From Stomatohabitans albus (GTDB lineage Bacteria > Actinomycetota > Nitriliruptoria > Euzebyales > Euzebyaceae): DNA of 64,000 nucleotides. Position numbers and translations under genes: made by a program. This document shows, piece by piece, positions 17,546-27,199 of the stretch. The notes beneath the pieces are model-generated. The model was not told where the DNA came from and did not search any database. It worked only from the letters and a program-made list of their open reading frames with translations. The stretch is from NCBI RefSeq assembly GCF_036336025.1, contig NZ_JAYKKE010000001.1, positions 625,790 through 689,789 of the forward strand. Reading direction: 5' to 3'. Numbering within the stretch: position 1 is the first letter of the stretch; each line of letters begins with the position of its first letter.

Positions 17546-19960
17546 TTAACGCTTATCGGACGGATGTTCGATTTTGATATGTGGATTGGGTTCAGTGAGG
17601 ACAGGTGCAGTCTCATCGTGTTGAAAGAGGGCAGCCAATTCAGTGTGCCCGGAGAGTTCCATATCAGGATCAGACTCGGGTGAAGCTAGATGCTTTTCAA
17701 CCCAAAAACGATCTATGGTGCTCATTTCTGTGGCTTGTTGGGGATGCCCGATGGCAAACCCCTGTCCGAGATCAGCACCGAGCTTTTGGAGCCATTGCGC
17801 CTGATCGGGTTCCTCAACACCTTCGCCTACAACCGTCATCCCCATGGAGTGGGCCATACCAACAACAGACCGGACAACTTCAATATCATCCACTTGGTTA
17901 GTACCCAGCCCAGCCACATAGGTATTGTCAACCTTTACCTGGTGGAAGGCGTACCGCCGAAGCGCAACAAGGGTTGAATAGGTTGACCCAAAGTCGTCCA
18001 TAGCCAACTTGACACCCATCGCGCATAACCCATCCAAGTTGGCTTGTACTACAGGGTCAGAGAAGATAACGGTTTGTTCGGTTACATCGAGGACCAGGCG
18101 ACTTGCGGCGAGTCCGGTGTCCTCAAGAATCGTTTTTACGACCTCTGCAAACTGTTCTTCACCGAGTTGGGAAACACCCACATTGACACTGACTGTCGTA
18201 TCGCCCTCAGGATCATTCTTCATCAGGTCTTTACAGGCTTGACGCATCACGATTTCACCGAGGCGGCGGGCATAGCCGCTCTCTTCAACGATATTCCAAA
18301 ACTTGCCGGGTAAAAGCAGCCCTTGTTCTTTATGCCGCCAACGGACTAAGGCTTCAAAGCCAACAACTTTTCGGCTCGTTAACCCGAGAATTGGTTGATA
18401 GAACACTACAAACTCTTGGTTTTCAATTGCCGCACGAATAGCGTCTTTGGTTGGCAACATTTCTTGGCTGTGGATGGATTCATCGTAGATAACAAAATGT
18501 TCTGTCTTGCTATCTTTCGCTACGTACATGGCCTGGTCAGCACAACGTAAAAAGGTTTGGGTATCCCACCCGGTCTGATACACCGCGGCACCAAGACTGC
18601 CTGAAATGACATGTTCATGACCGTCAAGACCGATGGGTTTGCGCAGCTCATCAATGATGCGGTCGGCAATGGTGTACAAATCATCGTGGCTTTGAATACC
18701 CCGAAGTACCGCAACAAATTCGTCGCCACCAAAGCGTAGGAGAACATCACCGTGACGCATCACATTGCTCATACGGTTAGCTACCGTTTTGAGCAATACG
18801 TCACCCCATTCGTGGCCCAACGTGTCATTAATCTGTTTGAATTTATCCAAGTCGATGAACAACAACGCTAAATCGGTATTGGTACCAATCGCGTCCAGGA
18901 GGGCTTCCTCAACGTAGAAATCAAGTTGAGATCGGTTTGGTAACCCAGTCAGGGCATCTCGACTTGCTTGCCACTGCAGCTCTAGCTCAGCTTGACGTCG
19001 ATCCGTAATGTCGGTGATTTGTAAGATAAGTCCGGTACTCAACGAATCTTCGTCATGTTCAGATGTGATAGAGAGATCTAGCCATTTATCAGGCAACATG
19101 CGTGGCCGGACTTCTGCATTGGCACGCTGTTGTCGGTTACTCACCACTTCGGCGAGCGCATCGTTAGCTCGACGGCGTGACTCTGCACCAAGCCACGCAA
19201 AAATCTTGTCCTTACCTCTGTCGTCAAGTTCGATACCAAGCAAGTTATAAAACTGGTCGTTTGCCCAGACTAATGTTTGGTCTGGCTGCATCGCAGCCAG
19301 CCCCAAGGTTGTTCCGCGAGAAATGGACTTGAACCAACGGGTTTGTTCTGTGTCGTGGCTCTCTAGTTCTCGGAGACGGTCACGCTGTTCTTTCAGTTCT
19401 TCACGTGATACTTCCACAGGAAATGTGCACACTGATGTCGCAATAACAACCGCTAAGGACATAACCAGATAGGTGAGCGTGTACCCCCAGGGATAGTCAA
19501 GAAATGGCACATCAAGGATTGGATCACCCATGTATCTGGGTGCCACGACATACCCCAAGGAGATAATCGAAGCCGGTACTACCAGAGCTGGCCACCAACG
19601 GACGAGGGTGAGATAGGCAAAGGTAAATACTGCTATCAGGTCAGCCAAGTAATTCCCCGGCATCGAGATATACGTCCCGATCGTGCCTACGACCATGGAT
19701 AGCGTGATCGCGGCGCTGGAGAGGTGATATTGAGCTATAGATTTATGCGCAATATAGGCAAGGGCAACTCCAATACCAATAACTGGCAGTGAGAGGAGTT
19801 CGCCGTCGAGATACATAATCCCGATTACCGCAATCGGGAAGCGCAAAACAGACCCAGCAAGCAGCAAGGCCAGTCGGCCATGTGCTATCTCAGGGTCAAT
19901 TGAGGAATAGAGGCCGCCCCATTGGTGAACCAGGCCGAACCTCTTATATCGAGAATCCAT
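17546..19960 (-). CDS. Membrane PAS-GGDEF-EAL cyclic-di-GMP enzyme
   Basis: About 804 residues. An N-terminal block of about 6 membrane segments (residues 20-185) is followed by a PAS-like domain (LGLAAMQPDQTLVWANDQFYNLLG), a GGDEF domain (DALTGLPNRSQLD, then LLRFGGDEFVAVLRG) and an EAL domain (VVGFEALVRWRH, NVGVSQLGEEQF, MDDFGSTYSTLVALRRYAFHQVKVD, VGEGVEE). Both catalytic motifs look intact, so it could make and break cyclic di-GMP. The membrane block suggests control by an envelope or small-molecule signal. ATG 19960 is chosen; TTG at 19963 is next to it. No Shine-Dalgarno sequence is seen. Confidence 0.88.
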   Translation of the reverse strand: MDSRYKRFGLVHQWGGLYSSIDPEIAHGRLALLLAGSVLRFPIAVIGIMYLDGELLSLPVIGIGVALAYIAHKSIAQYHLSSAAITLSMVVGTIGTYISMPGNYLADLIAVFTFAYLTLVRWWPALVVPASIISLGYVVAPRYMGDPILDVPFLDYPWGYTLTYLVMSLAVVIATSVCTFPVEVSREELKEQRDRLRELESHDTEQTRWFKSISRGTTLGLAAMQPDQTLVWANDQFYNLLGIELDDRGKDKIFAWLGAESRRRANDALAEVVSNRQQRANAEVRPRMLPDKWLDLSITSEHDEDSLSTGLILQITDITDRRQAELELQWQASRDALTGLPNRSQLDFYVEEALLDAIGTNTDLALLFIDLDKFKQINDTLGHEWGDVLLKTVANRMSNVMRHGDVLLRFGGDEFVAVLRGIQSHDDLYTIADRIIDELRKPIGLDGHEHVISGSLGAAVYQTGWDTQTFLRCADQAMYVAKDSKTEHFVIYDESIHSQEMLPTKDAIRAAIENQEFVVFYQPILGLTSRKVVGFEALVRWRHKEQGLLLPGKFWNIVEESGYARRLGEIVMRQACKDLMKNDPEGDTTVSVNVGVSQLGEEQFAEVVKTILEDTGLAASRLVLDVTEQTVIFSDPVVQANLDGLCAMGVKLAMDDFGSTYSTLVALRRYAFHQVKVDNTYVAGLGTNQVDDIEVVRSVVGMAHSMGMTVVGEGVEEPDQAQWLQKLGADLGQGFAIGHPQQATEMSTIDRFWVEKHLASPESDPDMELSGHTELAALFQHDETAPVLTEPNPHIKIEHPSDKR

Positions 19961-19967
19961 CAAATTA

Positions 19968-20273
19968 TTACATTTCGTTTCTTAAAGCATCCTCAACGCG
20001 CTGTACTTTGCCCGTGATCATATTTGTATGGCCAGGGCGAATATCAGCTTTGAGAACGAGAGAAAGTCGAGGTGACGACTGGGCTGCAATTTCACAGCAC
20101 CCCTTAACAACTGCCATAACCTCATCCCACTCACCTTCAATATTGGTGAACATCGCATTGGTTTCATTAGGCAGGCCTGATGCTCGGATGTATTGGACCA
20201 TCCGTGCCACCGTGTCGGTCACACTGCCATCTGCCTGTGTAGTCATCGGGGCAATGCTGAATGCCACCAGCAT
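19968..20273 (-). CDS. MTH1187-family thiamine-binding protein
   Basis: About 101 residues, MLVAFSIAPMTTQADGSVTD through NMITGKVQRVEDALRNEM. The SIAP start, the MxTxxEGEWDEVM-like centre and the length fit the MTH1187/YkoF thiamine-binding family. The start at 20273 is fixed by GAGGAGATTA immediately before that ATG; an in-frame ATG 12 bases earlier overlaps this Shine-Dalgarno sequence and is not the start. No TPP riboswitch motif was seen upstream. Confidence 0.8.
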   Translation of the reverse strand: MLVAFSIAPMTTQADGSVTDTVARMVQYIRASGLPNETNAMFTNIEGEWDEVMAVVKGCCEIAAQSSPRLSLVLKADIRPGHTNMITGKVQRVEDALRNEM

Positions 20274-20401
20274 TAATCTCCTCATTTCTCTGTGTTAAAT
20301 AGTCTTACTTATTGTCACATTACGGCCAATAGAGGCGATATTAAAGTAATTCAGCAATGAATCCTGTGTTCACTGTTGGCCAAATAGGCAAGCAAAAAGC
20401 C

Positions 20402-21244
20402 CTATCGAGCCGCTAATAGGAAGGGCATTAATGCTGTCGGCTCTAAAACAGGCGGCATTGCTGGTGTATCCGTCCCAAATCCAGCAATAATCACAAATGA
20501 CGCTACTTCCTGTGGTGTTCCGCCACCGTGTCCACCTTCAGGCCGGTGTCCGTGATCAGTAGTAACCGCCACCAACCAACGTTCCTTAAACTGACTGACC
20601 CGCTCCTGCACGCCGATCACAATATCGGCGACGTAGGTATCAATTTGCGCGATTGACGCACGGTATTCGGGCCCAGTTGACCCATGTAAATGTGCGGTCT
20701 CATCAGCATCACAAAAATGTACAAACCCAACGTTGGGACAAATAGGCAAACGCAAGGCTGCTCGAGCATAGGTCGCAATCTCGGCGTCGCATCGTTGATA
20801 CCCCAGAATTTCACCATCACGGCTTACCACACGGTGTGTTCCAAACGACGATTGTTCGGCGCGATGGTGAATGACCGGGCCAACTCCATTGGGATCTACA
20901 AGTGGAGGCCATGATGCACCGGCGAACGTAATAGTCGTTGGGTCTTGGTGAAAGGCACGACTCAAGAGGTCTGGGCAGAGGGCGAGGTTATTCCCACGAA
21001 ACGTGTTATCCACCACACCGTGTTGTGCCGGACTTGCACCGGTTAGCAGGGTTGCCCAACCCGGCCCACTCAGGGTAGGTACGGGCATCGTCATCGTAGC
21101 GAATGCGCCCTGTTCAGCCAGTGCGCGCAACGTGGGTGCTGTTTGGTCATCTGCCGCACCCCAATTCAATCCATCAATACCGATGAGTACGAGATTGGAT
21201 CGGGATGACGGTGTGGAGGTTTGAGATGAATGATCAGATTCCAT
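20402..21244 (-). CDS. Type I phosphodiesterase / nucleotide pyrophosphatase-like enzyme
   Basis: About 280 residues of the alkaline phosphatase superfamily. It begins LVLIGIDGLNW (metal-binding Asp), followed by MTMPVPTLSGPGWATLLTGASPAQHGVVDN, which carries the nucleophile Ser/Thr. FCDADETAHLHG and TTDHGHRPEGGHGG supply the later metal ligands. The protein hydrolyses phosphodiester or phosphonate bonds; the substrate cannot be told. It ends near residue 280, so it is the compact form of the family. ATG 21244 was chosen over an upstream TTG. A TATAAA box lies at 21268-21263. No signal peptide was found, so it is probably cytoplasmic. Confidence 0.8.
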   Translation of the reverse strand: MESDHSSQTSTPSSRSNLVLIGIDGLNWGAADDQTAPTLRALAEQGAFATMTMPVPTLSGPGWATLLTGASPAQHGVVDNTFRGNNLALCPDLLSRAFHQDPTTITFAGASWPPLVDPNGVGPVIHHRAEQSSFGTHRVVSRDGEILGYQRCDAEIATYARAALRLPICPNVGFVHFCDADETAHLHGSTGPEYRASIAQIDTYVADIVIGVQERVSQFKERWLVAVTTDHGHRPEGGHGGGTPQEVASFVIIAGFGTDTPAMPPVLEPTALMPFLLAAR

Positions 21245-21417
21245 ACCCCTACGACTACACGATTTATACAAGCATGCATGCCTATCTCCCTAGGCACGGG
21301 TATAGGAAAACTTTAGATAGCTCTGCCCAGCAGCATTTGAGGTGACTATACCGCCATGCTCAAATAAGCATTGGCCGTGCTACCCCTTATGAACTGCTCA
21401 ATACTGATTGTTCTTTG

Positions 21418-21499
21418 TGGGCAAGAAGGGACTTGAACCCCCACTCCGTAAGGAACATGGACCTAAACCATGCGCGTCTACCAATTTCGCCACTTGCCC
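21418..21499 (-). tRNA. tRNA-Leu, anticodon TAG
   Basis: Read on the minus strand, the acceptor stem GGGCAAG pairs with CTTGCCC. The anticodon stem CATGG/CCATG holds the loop TTTAGGT with anticodon TAG. A long variable arm (type II tRNA) and the T arm GGGGGTTCAAGTCCC are present. CCA is not encoded. Confidence 0.93.
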
Positions 21500-21534
21500 A
21501 AAACCACCTGCATCTCCAACTGGGGTGAGCTGCA

Positions 21535-21619
21535 TGGTGGGCGAGGGGGGACTTGAACCCCCACCTCCGAAAAGACACGGACCTGAACCGTGCGCGTCTA
21601 CCAATTCCGCCACTCGCCC
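21535..21619 (-). tRNA. tRNA-Leu, anticodon CAG
   Basis: Read on the minus strand, the acceptor stem GGGCGAG pairs with CTCGCCC. The anticodon stem CACGG/CCGTG holds the loop TTCAGGT with anticodon CAG. A long variable arm is present. Unlike its neighbour, the 3' ACCA is encoded. It lies 35 bases upstream of the tRNA-Leu(TAG) gene, so both are probably one transcript. Confidence 0.93.
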
Positions 21620-21634
21620 ATGGGTGGACGCAAG

Positions 21635-21640
21635 ATTGTA
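21635..21640 (-). promoter_or_regulatory. -10 box TACAAT for the tRNA-Leu pair
   Basis: A TACAAT hexamer on the minus strand lies 15 bases upstream of the first tRNA-Leu. No good -35 box is visible at 16-18 bases. Confidence 0.5.
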
Positions 21641-21778
21641 CCGTGCTTTAGACGACACGCCACCTCGCCTCTAGGCCCAGAACCCGGATTTTTTCATGCA
21701 GAGAAGGTGGCACCTTTAACCCGTCTTTAGTGGGTCGTCGTAGACTACAGGGTTAACTTCCGCTTTCATAGGTGACTA

Positions 21779-22498
21779 ATGAACATATTGCGCACATTTG
21801 AGAACAACTTAGAAGGGGCTATCGATGGCTTGTTTGCCCGGATGTTCCGATCCGGATTGCAGCCCATTGAGTTAGCGAAAGCGATTCAGCGCTATCAAGC
21901 GAACTACCAGCAGGCTGGGCCTAATGGGGCAATCGTTTCCAACGTCTTCCGCTTTACATTAAGCCCCGAAGATTTGGATCGGTTCTCAAGCTTCACACGT
22001 AGCTTGCAGCGAGAATTAGCTGACGTAGCACGCGCGACCGCTGATGAGCGCGGATGGCGAACAATGGGGCCAATCCGAATCGAGTTTGAACGCTCTGACG
22101 ACATCAAACCGGGCACCTTCGAGCTGCGAGGTAAAACCGAGAGCACCGCACGTGCGAAGAGCGCCAAGCCGTCTCCCGTCCCCGAGCCATCCCCCGAACG
22201 CCGTGACAATACCCGCATTACTGTGCATGCCGTTGAAGGCGCTGATGCCGGTAAGACCTGGACGGTTGAACGCGAGGGGTTGATTGGCCGACTCCCCGAG
22301 TGCGACGTTGTCCTTACCGGCCCGTCAGTCAGTCGTCGTCACGCCCGCCTTGTCTTAACCGGTGGGGTATGGCGTATTGAGGATCTTGGATCAACAAACG
22401 GAATCAAGGTGAATGGCGCGGCCACCCAGGGTGCATCATTGAAAGAACATGATCGCATTGAGGTCGGGGGCGTAACCTTCACATTGACTGGAGTGTAA
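21779..22498 (+). CDS. fhaA: FhaA, DUF3662 and FHA domain protein
   Basis: A 239-residue cytoplasmic protein. The N-terminal DUF3662 domain (residues 1-120, MNILRTFENNLEGAIDGLFA, FRSGLQPIELAKAI) and C-terminal FHA domain (about 150-238; GRLPECDVVLTGPSVSRRHA, then DLGSTNGIKVNG) match FhaA. In actinobacteria this protein binds phosphothreonine on partners phosphorylated by PknB and regulates peptidoglycan synthesis. It is the first gene of the wall and division operon and abuts fhaB with no gap. It is shorter than mycobacterial FhaA (527), lacking most of the middle linker. Confidence 0.93.
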   Translation: MNILRTFENNLEGAIDGLFARMFRSGLQPIELAKAIQRYQANYQQAGPNGAIVSNVFRFTLSPEDLDRFSSFTRSLQRELADVARATADERGWRTMGPIRIEFERSDDIKPGTFELRGKTESTARAKSAKPSPVPEPSPERRDNTRITVHAVEGADAGKTWTVEREGLIGRLPECDVVLTGPSVSRRHARLVLTGGVWRIEDLGSTNGIKVNGAATQGASLKEHDRIEVGGVTFTLTGV

Positions 22499-22954
22499 AT
22501 GTCTACCGTCGCCCTTCTCGGGCTACGGGTCTTATTTGTTCTAGGCCTGTATGGGTTCATCCTGTGGTGTGTCCGTTGGATAGCCACAGATGTACGTCGG
22601 GCTGGTGAGCAGCCTGGTGCATCCACGGGCGTGGATGCCAGCCGACATGCCGGAGCAAAACGACCTCGTGAATTAGTGGTGCACTACGCCAGTGGTGCGC
22701 CTGAGAAGTTTGCACTTTCACGAGGTTTGGAGTTGACATTTGGCCGTGCCAGTCAAGCTGATGTTGTGATTAAAGACCCGTATGTCTCATCATCTCACGC
22801 GCGTGTCGCAGAAAGTGGGGGTGACTGGGTGCTCTATGATTTAGGCGCAGCAAATGGCACCTTTTTAAACGGGCAACGTATTACGCAGCCCACGCCGTTG
22901 CGTGCCGGTGACCAGATCAGAATCGGTAGTGCCACTGTGGAGGTGCGTCGATGA
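22499..22954 (+). CDS. fhaB: FhaB, membrane-anchored FHA domain protein
   Basis: A 151-residue protein with one N-terminal membrane segment (residues about 5-27), a short linker and an FHA domain (FGRASQADVVIKDPYVSSSHA, then LGAANGTFLNGQRI). FhaB/FipA in mycobacteria links PknB signalling to FtsZ and wall synthesis. The Arg, Ser and His residues for phosphothreonine binding are present. It starts directly at the fhaA stop and overlaps pstP by 4 bases. Confidence 0.93.
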   Translation: MSTVALLGLRVLFVLGLYGFILWCVRWIATDVRRAGEQPGASTGVDASRHAGAKRPRELVVHYASGAPEKFALSRGLELTFGRASQADVVIKDPYVSSSHARVAESGGDWVLYDLGAANGTFLNGQRITQPTPLRAGDQIRIGSATVEVRR

Positions 22955-24303
22955 CGGTGATCTCTATTCATGCCCGGACAAGTACAGGTCGGGTTCGTGA
23001 CCACAACGAAGATTCCTATTATGCCGGTGACCTTGTTGCCGCAGTTGCTGATGGAATGGGCGGCCATGCGGCCGGTGAAGTGGCCAGCAACCTGGCGCTA
23101 CAGCCAGTTATCGCCCTCGAAGGTGTTCCGTATCCAGACGCCGAAAGCGCAACCAAAGGCCTTGTGAATGCTGTTTTAGAGGCGAATGAACTCGTATTGA
23201 GTCACGCAACTGACAATCCTGACCAATCAGGCATGGGTACCACGTTGACGGCCGTGCTGATGCGTGAAGGTGCCTTGCACCTCGCTCATGTGGGTGATTC
23301 ACGCGCCTATCTTTTCCGTGATGGCACCTTAACCCAGCTCACCACGGATCACACCCTGGTGAATCGTCTGGTCCAAGAAGGTCATCTGAGTGAAGAAGAA
23401 GCGAAGGTACACCCACATCGCAGTGTCATTACCCGTGCCATCGGGGTTGATAGCAACCTGGATGTAGACACCTTGGAGCCACCATTACCGATGGTGCCAG
23501 GTGATCGTTTTTTGCTCTGCTCTGATGGGTTGAGTGGCCCTGTGTCAGATGAACAGATTGCAGCCATTCTTGCCAACGAACGTATTCCTGAACGCGCGTG
23601 TCGACGCCTTGTTGACGCGGCCAACTCCAATGGTGGCCCAGATAACATCACCACCATCATCATTGATGTGCTCAACGATGGTGAATCACCCGAGCCTACC
23701 TTGCATCTGACTGATGATGAAGCCACTGCCGAACTCGCTGACCCACAAGCGATTGCGGCCCATGTGCCAAAAGCAAGCCACGAACCAATCGATACTGCCC
23801 CACCACTGGTTCCCCCGAGTGCAAAACCACTTGAACGCCGACATCCCCCAAAGCGCTCCTTTCACCCGATGATCTGGGTCGGTTTGGGTCTTGGGATGTG
23901 TTTAGCCCTCGTGGTGACCAGTGTGACCGTACTGAATAATCAGATATATGTGAGTATCGATCCCCAAGGCAATGTAGCCATTTACCGAGGGCTAAAAGAC
24001 CAGCATGTGTTTGGTGTACCGCTCTTTAGCGTCATCGAGACCCAAACGCTGAAAGCTTCAAGTTTGAGTGAACCGTTACGTATTCGTTTGGCCGAAGGTG
24101 TTAGCCAAACAGACGAAGACGCGGCGCGCGCCTACATCAATGAGACATTGCGTGAAAGCTCGGATCGGGAGGAGAACGACCAGACATCACCCGAGGCGAG
24201 TCCGATGCAACCGAGCGAACCATCGGCTGCTGCACCACTGGCACCGCCGGCAAGTGCCCAACCCCCGGTTGCAACACCAAACCCTAATCCTTCTACTTCA
24301 TGA
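22951..24303 (+). CDS. pstP: PstP, PP2C-type serine/threonine phosphatase
   Basis: A 450-residue phosphatase that opposes PknB. The catalytic domain (1-235) carries RVRDHNEDS, VADGMGGHAAGEVAS, HVGDSRAYL, CSDGLSG and GGPDNITTIIIDV, which supply the metal-binding Asp residues. A linker leads to one membrane segment (about 305-325) and a short extracytoplasmic tail rich in Pro, Ala and Ser. Domain order matches mycobacterial PstP. It overlaps fhaB and rodA by 4 bases each. Confidence 0.94.
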   Translation: MTVISIHARTSTGRVRDHNEDSYYAGDLVAAVADGMGGHAAGEVASNLALQPVIALEGVPYPDAESATKGLVNAVLEANELVLSHATDNPDQSGMGTTLTAVLMREGALHLAHVGDSRAYLFRDGTLTQLTTDHTLVNRLVQEGHLSEEEAKVHPHRSVITRAIGVDSNLDVDTLEPPLPMVPGDRFLLCSDGLSGPVSDEQIAAILANERIPERACRRLVDAANSNGGPDNITTIIIDVLNDGESPEPTLHLTDDEATAELADPQAIAAHVPKASHEPIDTAPPLVPPSAKPLERRHPPKRSFHPMIWVGLGLGMCLALVVTSVTVLNNQIYVSIDPQGNVAIYRGLKDQHVFGVPLFSVIETQTLKASSLSEPLRIRLAEGVSQTDEDAARAYINETLRESSDREENDQTSPEASPMQPSEPSAAAPLAPPASAQPPVATPNPNPSTS

Positions 24304-25667
24304 TCCAACGACCCCGCCTAGTTGAGCTTGTACTGATTGTTCTAGCAATCGGTACGGTTGGCGTTGCCTGGCTTCAAGTCGTCCTAAATGCTGAGCTCGC
24401 ACAAGTAGGAACACCTCAGCTTTGGGAACAGGTGAAATGGCTCGTCACGTTACCGGTGATGGCATTAGTTGGCCATGTTGTGATTCGACGGTTTTGCCCA
24501 CAGGCTGATCCGGTATTACTTCCGGTTGGGGTGATGTTAAATGGGCTAGGCCTCGTGATGGTGCGCCGTCTTGACCTCGCAACAGCAGGTAATAGTCCCG
24601 TGCTGGGGGATCGGCACATCATGTACACCCTGGTGGGGCTCGCAGCATTTAGTGTGGTGGTGGCCTTGCTCCATGACGTGCGCGTACTCGATAAATATCG
24701 GTATTTAATTGGTATTGGTGCCATCATCTTGCTGATTCTTCCCCTGGCACCTGTGGTTGGTACCGATTTGGGTCGAGGGTCTCGTATTTGGATTTCGCTT
24801 GGATTCATGACCTTGCAACCTGGCGAGTTTGCCAAGATTGGTCTCGCTATTTTCTTTGCGTCCTTCCTTAGCGAAAAGAGAGCGCTATTAGCCACACCGG
24901 TTGCCCGTTTAGGGCCCATTGGGGTGCCGCCGCTTCGGGCACTGCTGCCTATTGCAGCCGCCTGGGGGATGAGCCTATTGGTGCTTGTCTACCAGCGAGA
25001 CCTTGGGTTGAGTTTGCTGTTATTTGGGTTATTTGTGGCCTTGCTCTACGTAGCGACTGGTAAACCACACTGGGTTGTGTTGGGCATTGTCCTCTTCACC
25101 GGTGGGGCCTATGTGGCGTGGAAGTTATTTAGCCACGTACAAGTTCGTGTTGATATTTGGATGGATCCCTTTGCCGATCCCTATGGTCGTGGATGGCAGT
25201 TGGTGCAGAGCCTCTTTGCGCTCGCCAGTGGTGGGCTTGTTGGCACAGGGTGGGGTAATGGAAGCCCTGGATGGATTAGTGACGCTGCCACCGACATTAT
25301 TTTCAGCGCGATTGGTGAAGAAACTGGCTTGGTTGGCACCTTAGCGATGCTCTTGTTGTACCTCGTACTGGTTATGCGTGGCTTCGCCACCGCCCTGCGT
25401 GCCCGTGACGATTTCAGCCGGTTATTGGCTGCTGGGCTTGCCTTTGTGATCGGGTTACAGGTCTTTGTCATTGTCGGGGGGGTCACGAAACTCATTCCCC
25501 TTACCGGGATTACATTGCCCTTTGTGAGTTATGGCGGGTCAAGTCTGATGGCCAACTATGTGATGTTGGGCCTCCTTGTCGCCATGTCGGCTGAACGACC
25601 TCCCCGGTCCAAGGGGTTTAAAGGCAAGAGCCGAACATTCTTTGCATTAGGGAAGCAGGTGCCCTGA
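24300..25667 (+). CDS. rodA: RodA/FtsW-family peptidoglycan glycosyltransferase
   Basis: A 455-residue SEDS protein with about 12 membrane segments. Family marks are GSRIWISLGFMTLQPGEFAKI, the large loop between membrane segments, and TLPFVSYGGSSLMANYVMLG near the C-terminus. SEDS proteins polymerise glycan from lipid II with a class B PBP, here the next gene. Context in the pknB operon favours RodA over FtsW. It overlaps pstP by 4 bases and pbpA by 1. Confidence 0.92.
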   Translation: MIQRPRLVELVLIVLAIGTVGVAWLQVVLNAELAQVGTPQLWEQVKWLVTLPVMALVGHVVIRRFCPQADPVLLPVGVMLNGLGLVMVRRLDLATAGNSPVLGDRHIMYTLVGLAAFSVVVALLHDVRVLDKYRYLIGIGAIILLILPLAPVVGTDLGRGSRIWISLGFMTLQPGEFAKIGLAIFFASFLSEKRALLATPVARLGPIGVPPLRALLPIAAAWGMSLLVLVYQRDLGLSLLLFGLFVALLYVATGKPHWVVLGIVLFTGGAYVAWKLFSHVQVRVDIWMDPFADPYGRGWQLVQSLFALASGGLVGTGWGNGSPGWISDAATDIIFSAIGEETGLVGTLAMLLLYLVLVMRGFATALRARDDFSRLLAAGLAFVIGLQVFVIVGGVTKLIPLTGITLPFVSYGGSSLMANYVMLGLLVAMSAERPPRSKGFKGKSRTFFALGKQVP

Positions 25668-27151
25668 TGAAACGTGCAATCCGAGTTTCTGCGCTTGCGG
25701 TCGGCATTATGTTTGCCCTCCTTGCTGGTAATTTGACGTATATTCAGGCAGTTGATCCTGATCATTTGGCTGACAATCCACTCAACCCTCGCGGCCGTTT
25801 AGAGCGCTATTCGATTAAGCGTGGTTCGATTTTGGCTGGAACGGGGGCAGACCAGATTGAAATAGCCCGCAGCGTTCCCAATGACGGCCGGTTGAAATAT
25901 CGCCGTGAGTACCCCAATGGACCGTTATATGCCACAGTGACGGGATACCTGTCCCCGAACATGGGCAGTTCTGGCCTCGAACGCCGCTTCGATTCAACCC
26001 TTCAGGGTACAGATCCCGGGTCGTTCTGGCGTAATGTGAACGATTGGCTGGGTGGTAATGACCGTCGTGGTGACAATGTGATTACGACTATCGAACCCCA
26101 GCTCCAACAGACCGCCTTTGAAGCCTTGGGCAATCAAAAGGGTGCTGTTGTCGCCCTGGATCCACGTAATGGTGACATTCTTGCGATGGTCAGTAACCCC
26201 ACGTGGGATCCCAATACGCTGGTTGGCAGTGATGGTAACGCGGTTCAAGAGGCGTGGAATGCGTTGAATGAGGACCCTCAGAACCCGCGGTTAAACCGTG
26301 CAACCAGTGAGCTTTATCCTCCAGGGTCAACATTCAAGGTCGTGACAGCATCAGAGTTTTTAGAAAAGGGTGGGACGCTGGATTCTTCGTTCAGAGATCC
26401 ACCGAGTGTTCAACTGCCCGGTTCGAGCGCTCGGATTGGTAACTCTGGACGAAGTACGTGCGCAGGCGGTTCATCGATTACGTTGCGCCAAGCGTTAGTC
26501 GTGTCGTGCAATACAACCTTTGCACAAATTGCGATTGATGACGGTCCGGTGGCTTTGACCGAGCAGGCAGAGAAGTTTGGGTTTAATCGAGAGATTCCGT
26601 TTGATACCCAGATTGCGATGCCCACCATTCCAAAGAATTTAGACCCAGCCCAAGCTGCCCAAAGCGCGATCGGGCAGTTTGAGGTTCGGTCTAGCCCCCT
26701 GCATATGGCCATGATTGCAGGTGCTATTGCCAATGATGGGGTCATGATGACCCCACGGCTTGTCCGATCAATTACAGATCAGGCCGGTCGTGTCATTGTT
26801 GGTCCTCAAGAAGGCCAGCCCCTCTCGGATGCATCAACACCAAGTGGTCGTGTGATGAGTGCAGAGACGGCGAATGCGGTGACATCGGCAATGGTGTCAG
26901 TTGTTGAGTCAGGTACGGGTAGGCGGGCACGTATGAGCGGTGTGGATGTTGCTGGAAAAACAGGAACAGCCCAGCGCGGGGATAATCAACCCCCACACGC
27001 ATGGTTTATTGGCTTTGCCCCTGCCGAGAATCCGACGATTGCGGTTGCTGCAATTGTCGAAGGTGGTGGTGATGCTGGTGATGAAGCCACGGGTGGCTCC
27101 GTTGCAGCCCCCATTGTTAAAGAAGTCATGGAAGCAGCACTAGAGGAATGA
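25667..27151 (+). CDS. pbpA: PbpA-type class B penicillin-binding protein
   Basis: A 494-residue transpeptidase with an N-terminal membrane anchor (residues 8-28). The catalytic motifs are complete: SxxK at Ser221-Lys224 (PGSTFK), SxN at Ser280-Asn282 (SCN) and KTG at 431-433 (AGKTGTAQ). It cross-links peptidoglycan made by the adjacent RodA. Length and operon place match PbpA of actinobacteria. It shares one base with the rodA stop. Confidence 0.93.
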   Translation: MKRAIRVSALAVGIMFALLAGNLTYIQAVDPDHLADNPLNPRGRLERYSIKRGSILAGTGADQIEIARSVPNDGRLKYRREYPNGPLYATVTGYLSPNMGSSGLERRFDSTLQGTDPGSFWRNVNDWLGGNDRRGDNVITTIEPQLQQTAFEALGNQKGAVVALDPRNGDILAMVSNPTWDPNTLVGSDGNAVQEAWNALNEDPQNPRLNRATSELYPPGSTFKVVTASEFLEKGGTLDSSFRDPPSVQLPGSSARIGNSGRSTCAGGSSITLRQALVVSCNTTFAQIAIDDGPVALTEQAEKFGFNREIPFDTQIAMPTIPKNLDPAQAAQSAIGQFEVRSSPLHMAMIAGAIANDGVMMTPRLVRSITDQAGRVIVGPQEGQPLSDASTPSGRVMSAETANAVTSAMVSVVESGTGRRARMSGVDVAGKTGTAQRGDNQPPHAWFIGFAPAENPTIAVAAIVEGGGDAGDEATGGSVAAPIVKEVMEAALEE

Positions 27152-27199
27152 CGGTATGGACATGGCTAGTGCCGTAAAGAAACTGATACAGGAGACATC

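Noticed and set aside
20286-20401. TPP riboswitch before the thiamine-binding protein gene
   Set aside because: The conserved thi-box motifs are not present in the leader.
21387-21674. Overlapping short frames on both strands at 21.4-21.7 kb
   Set aside because: The region is occupied by two tRNA-Leu genes with full cloverleafs.
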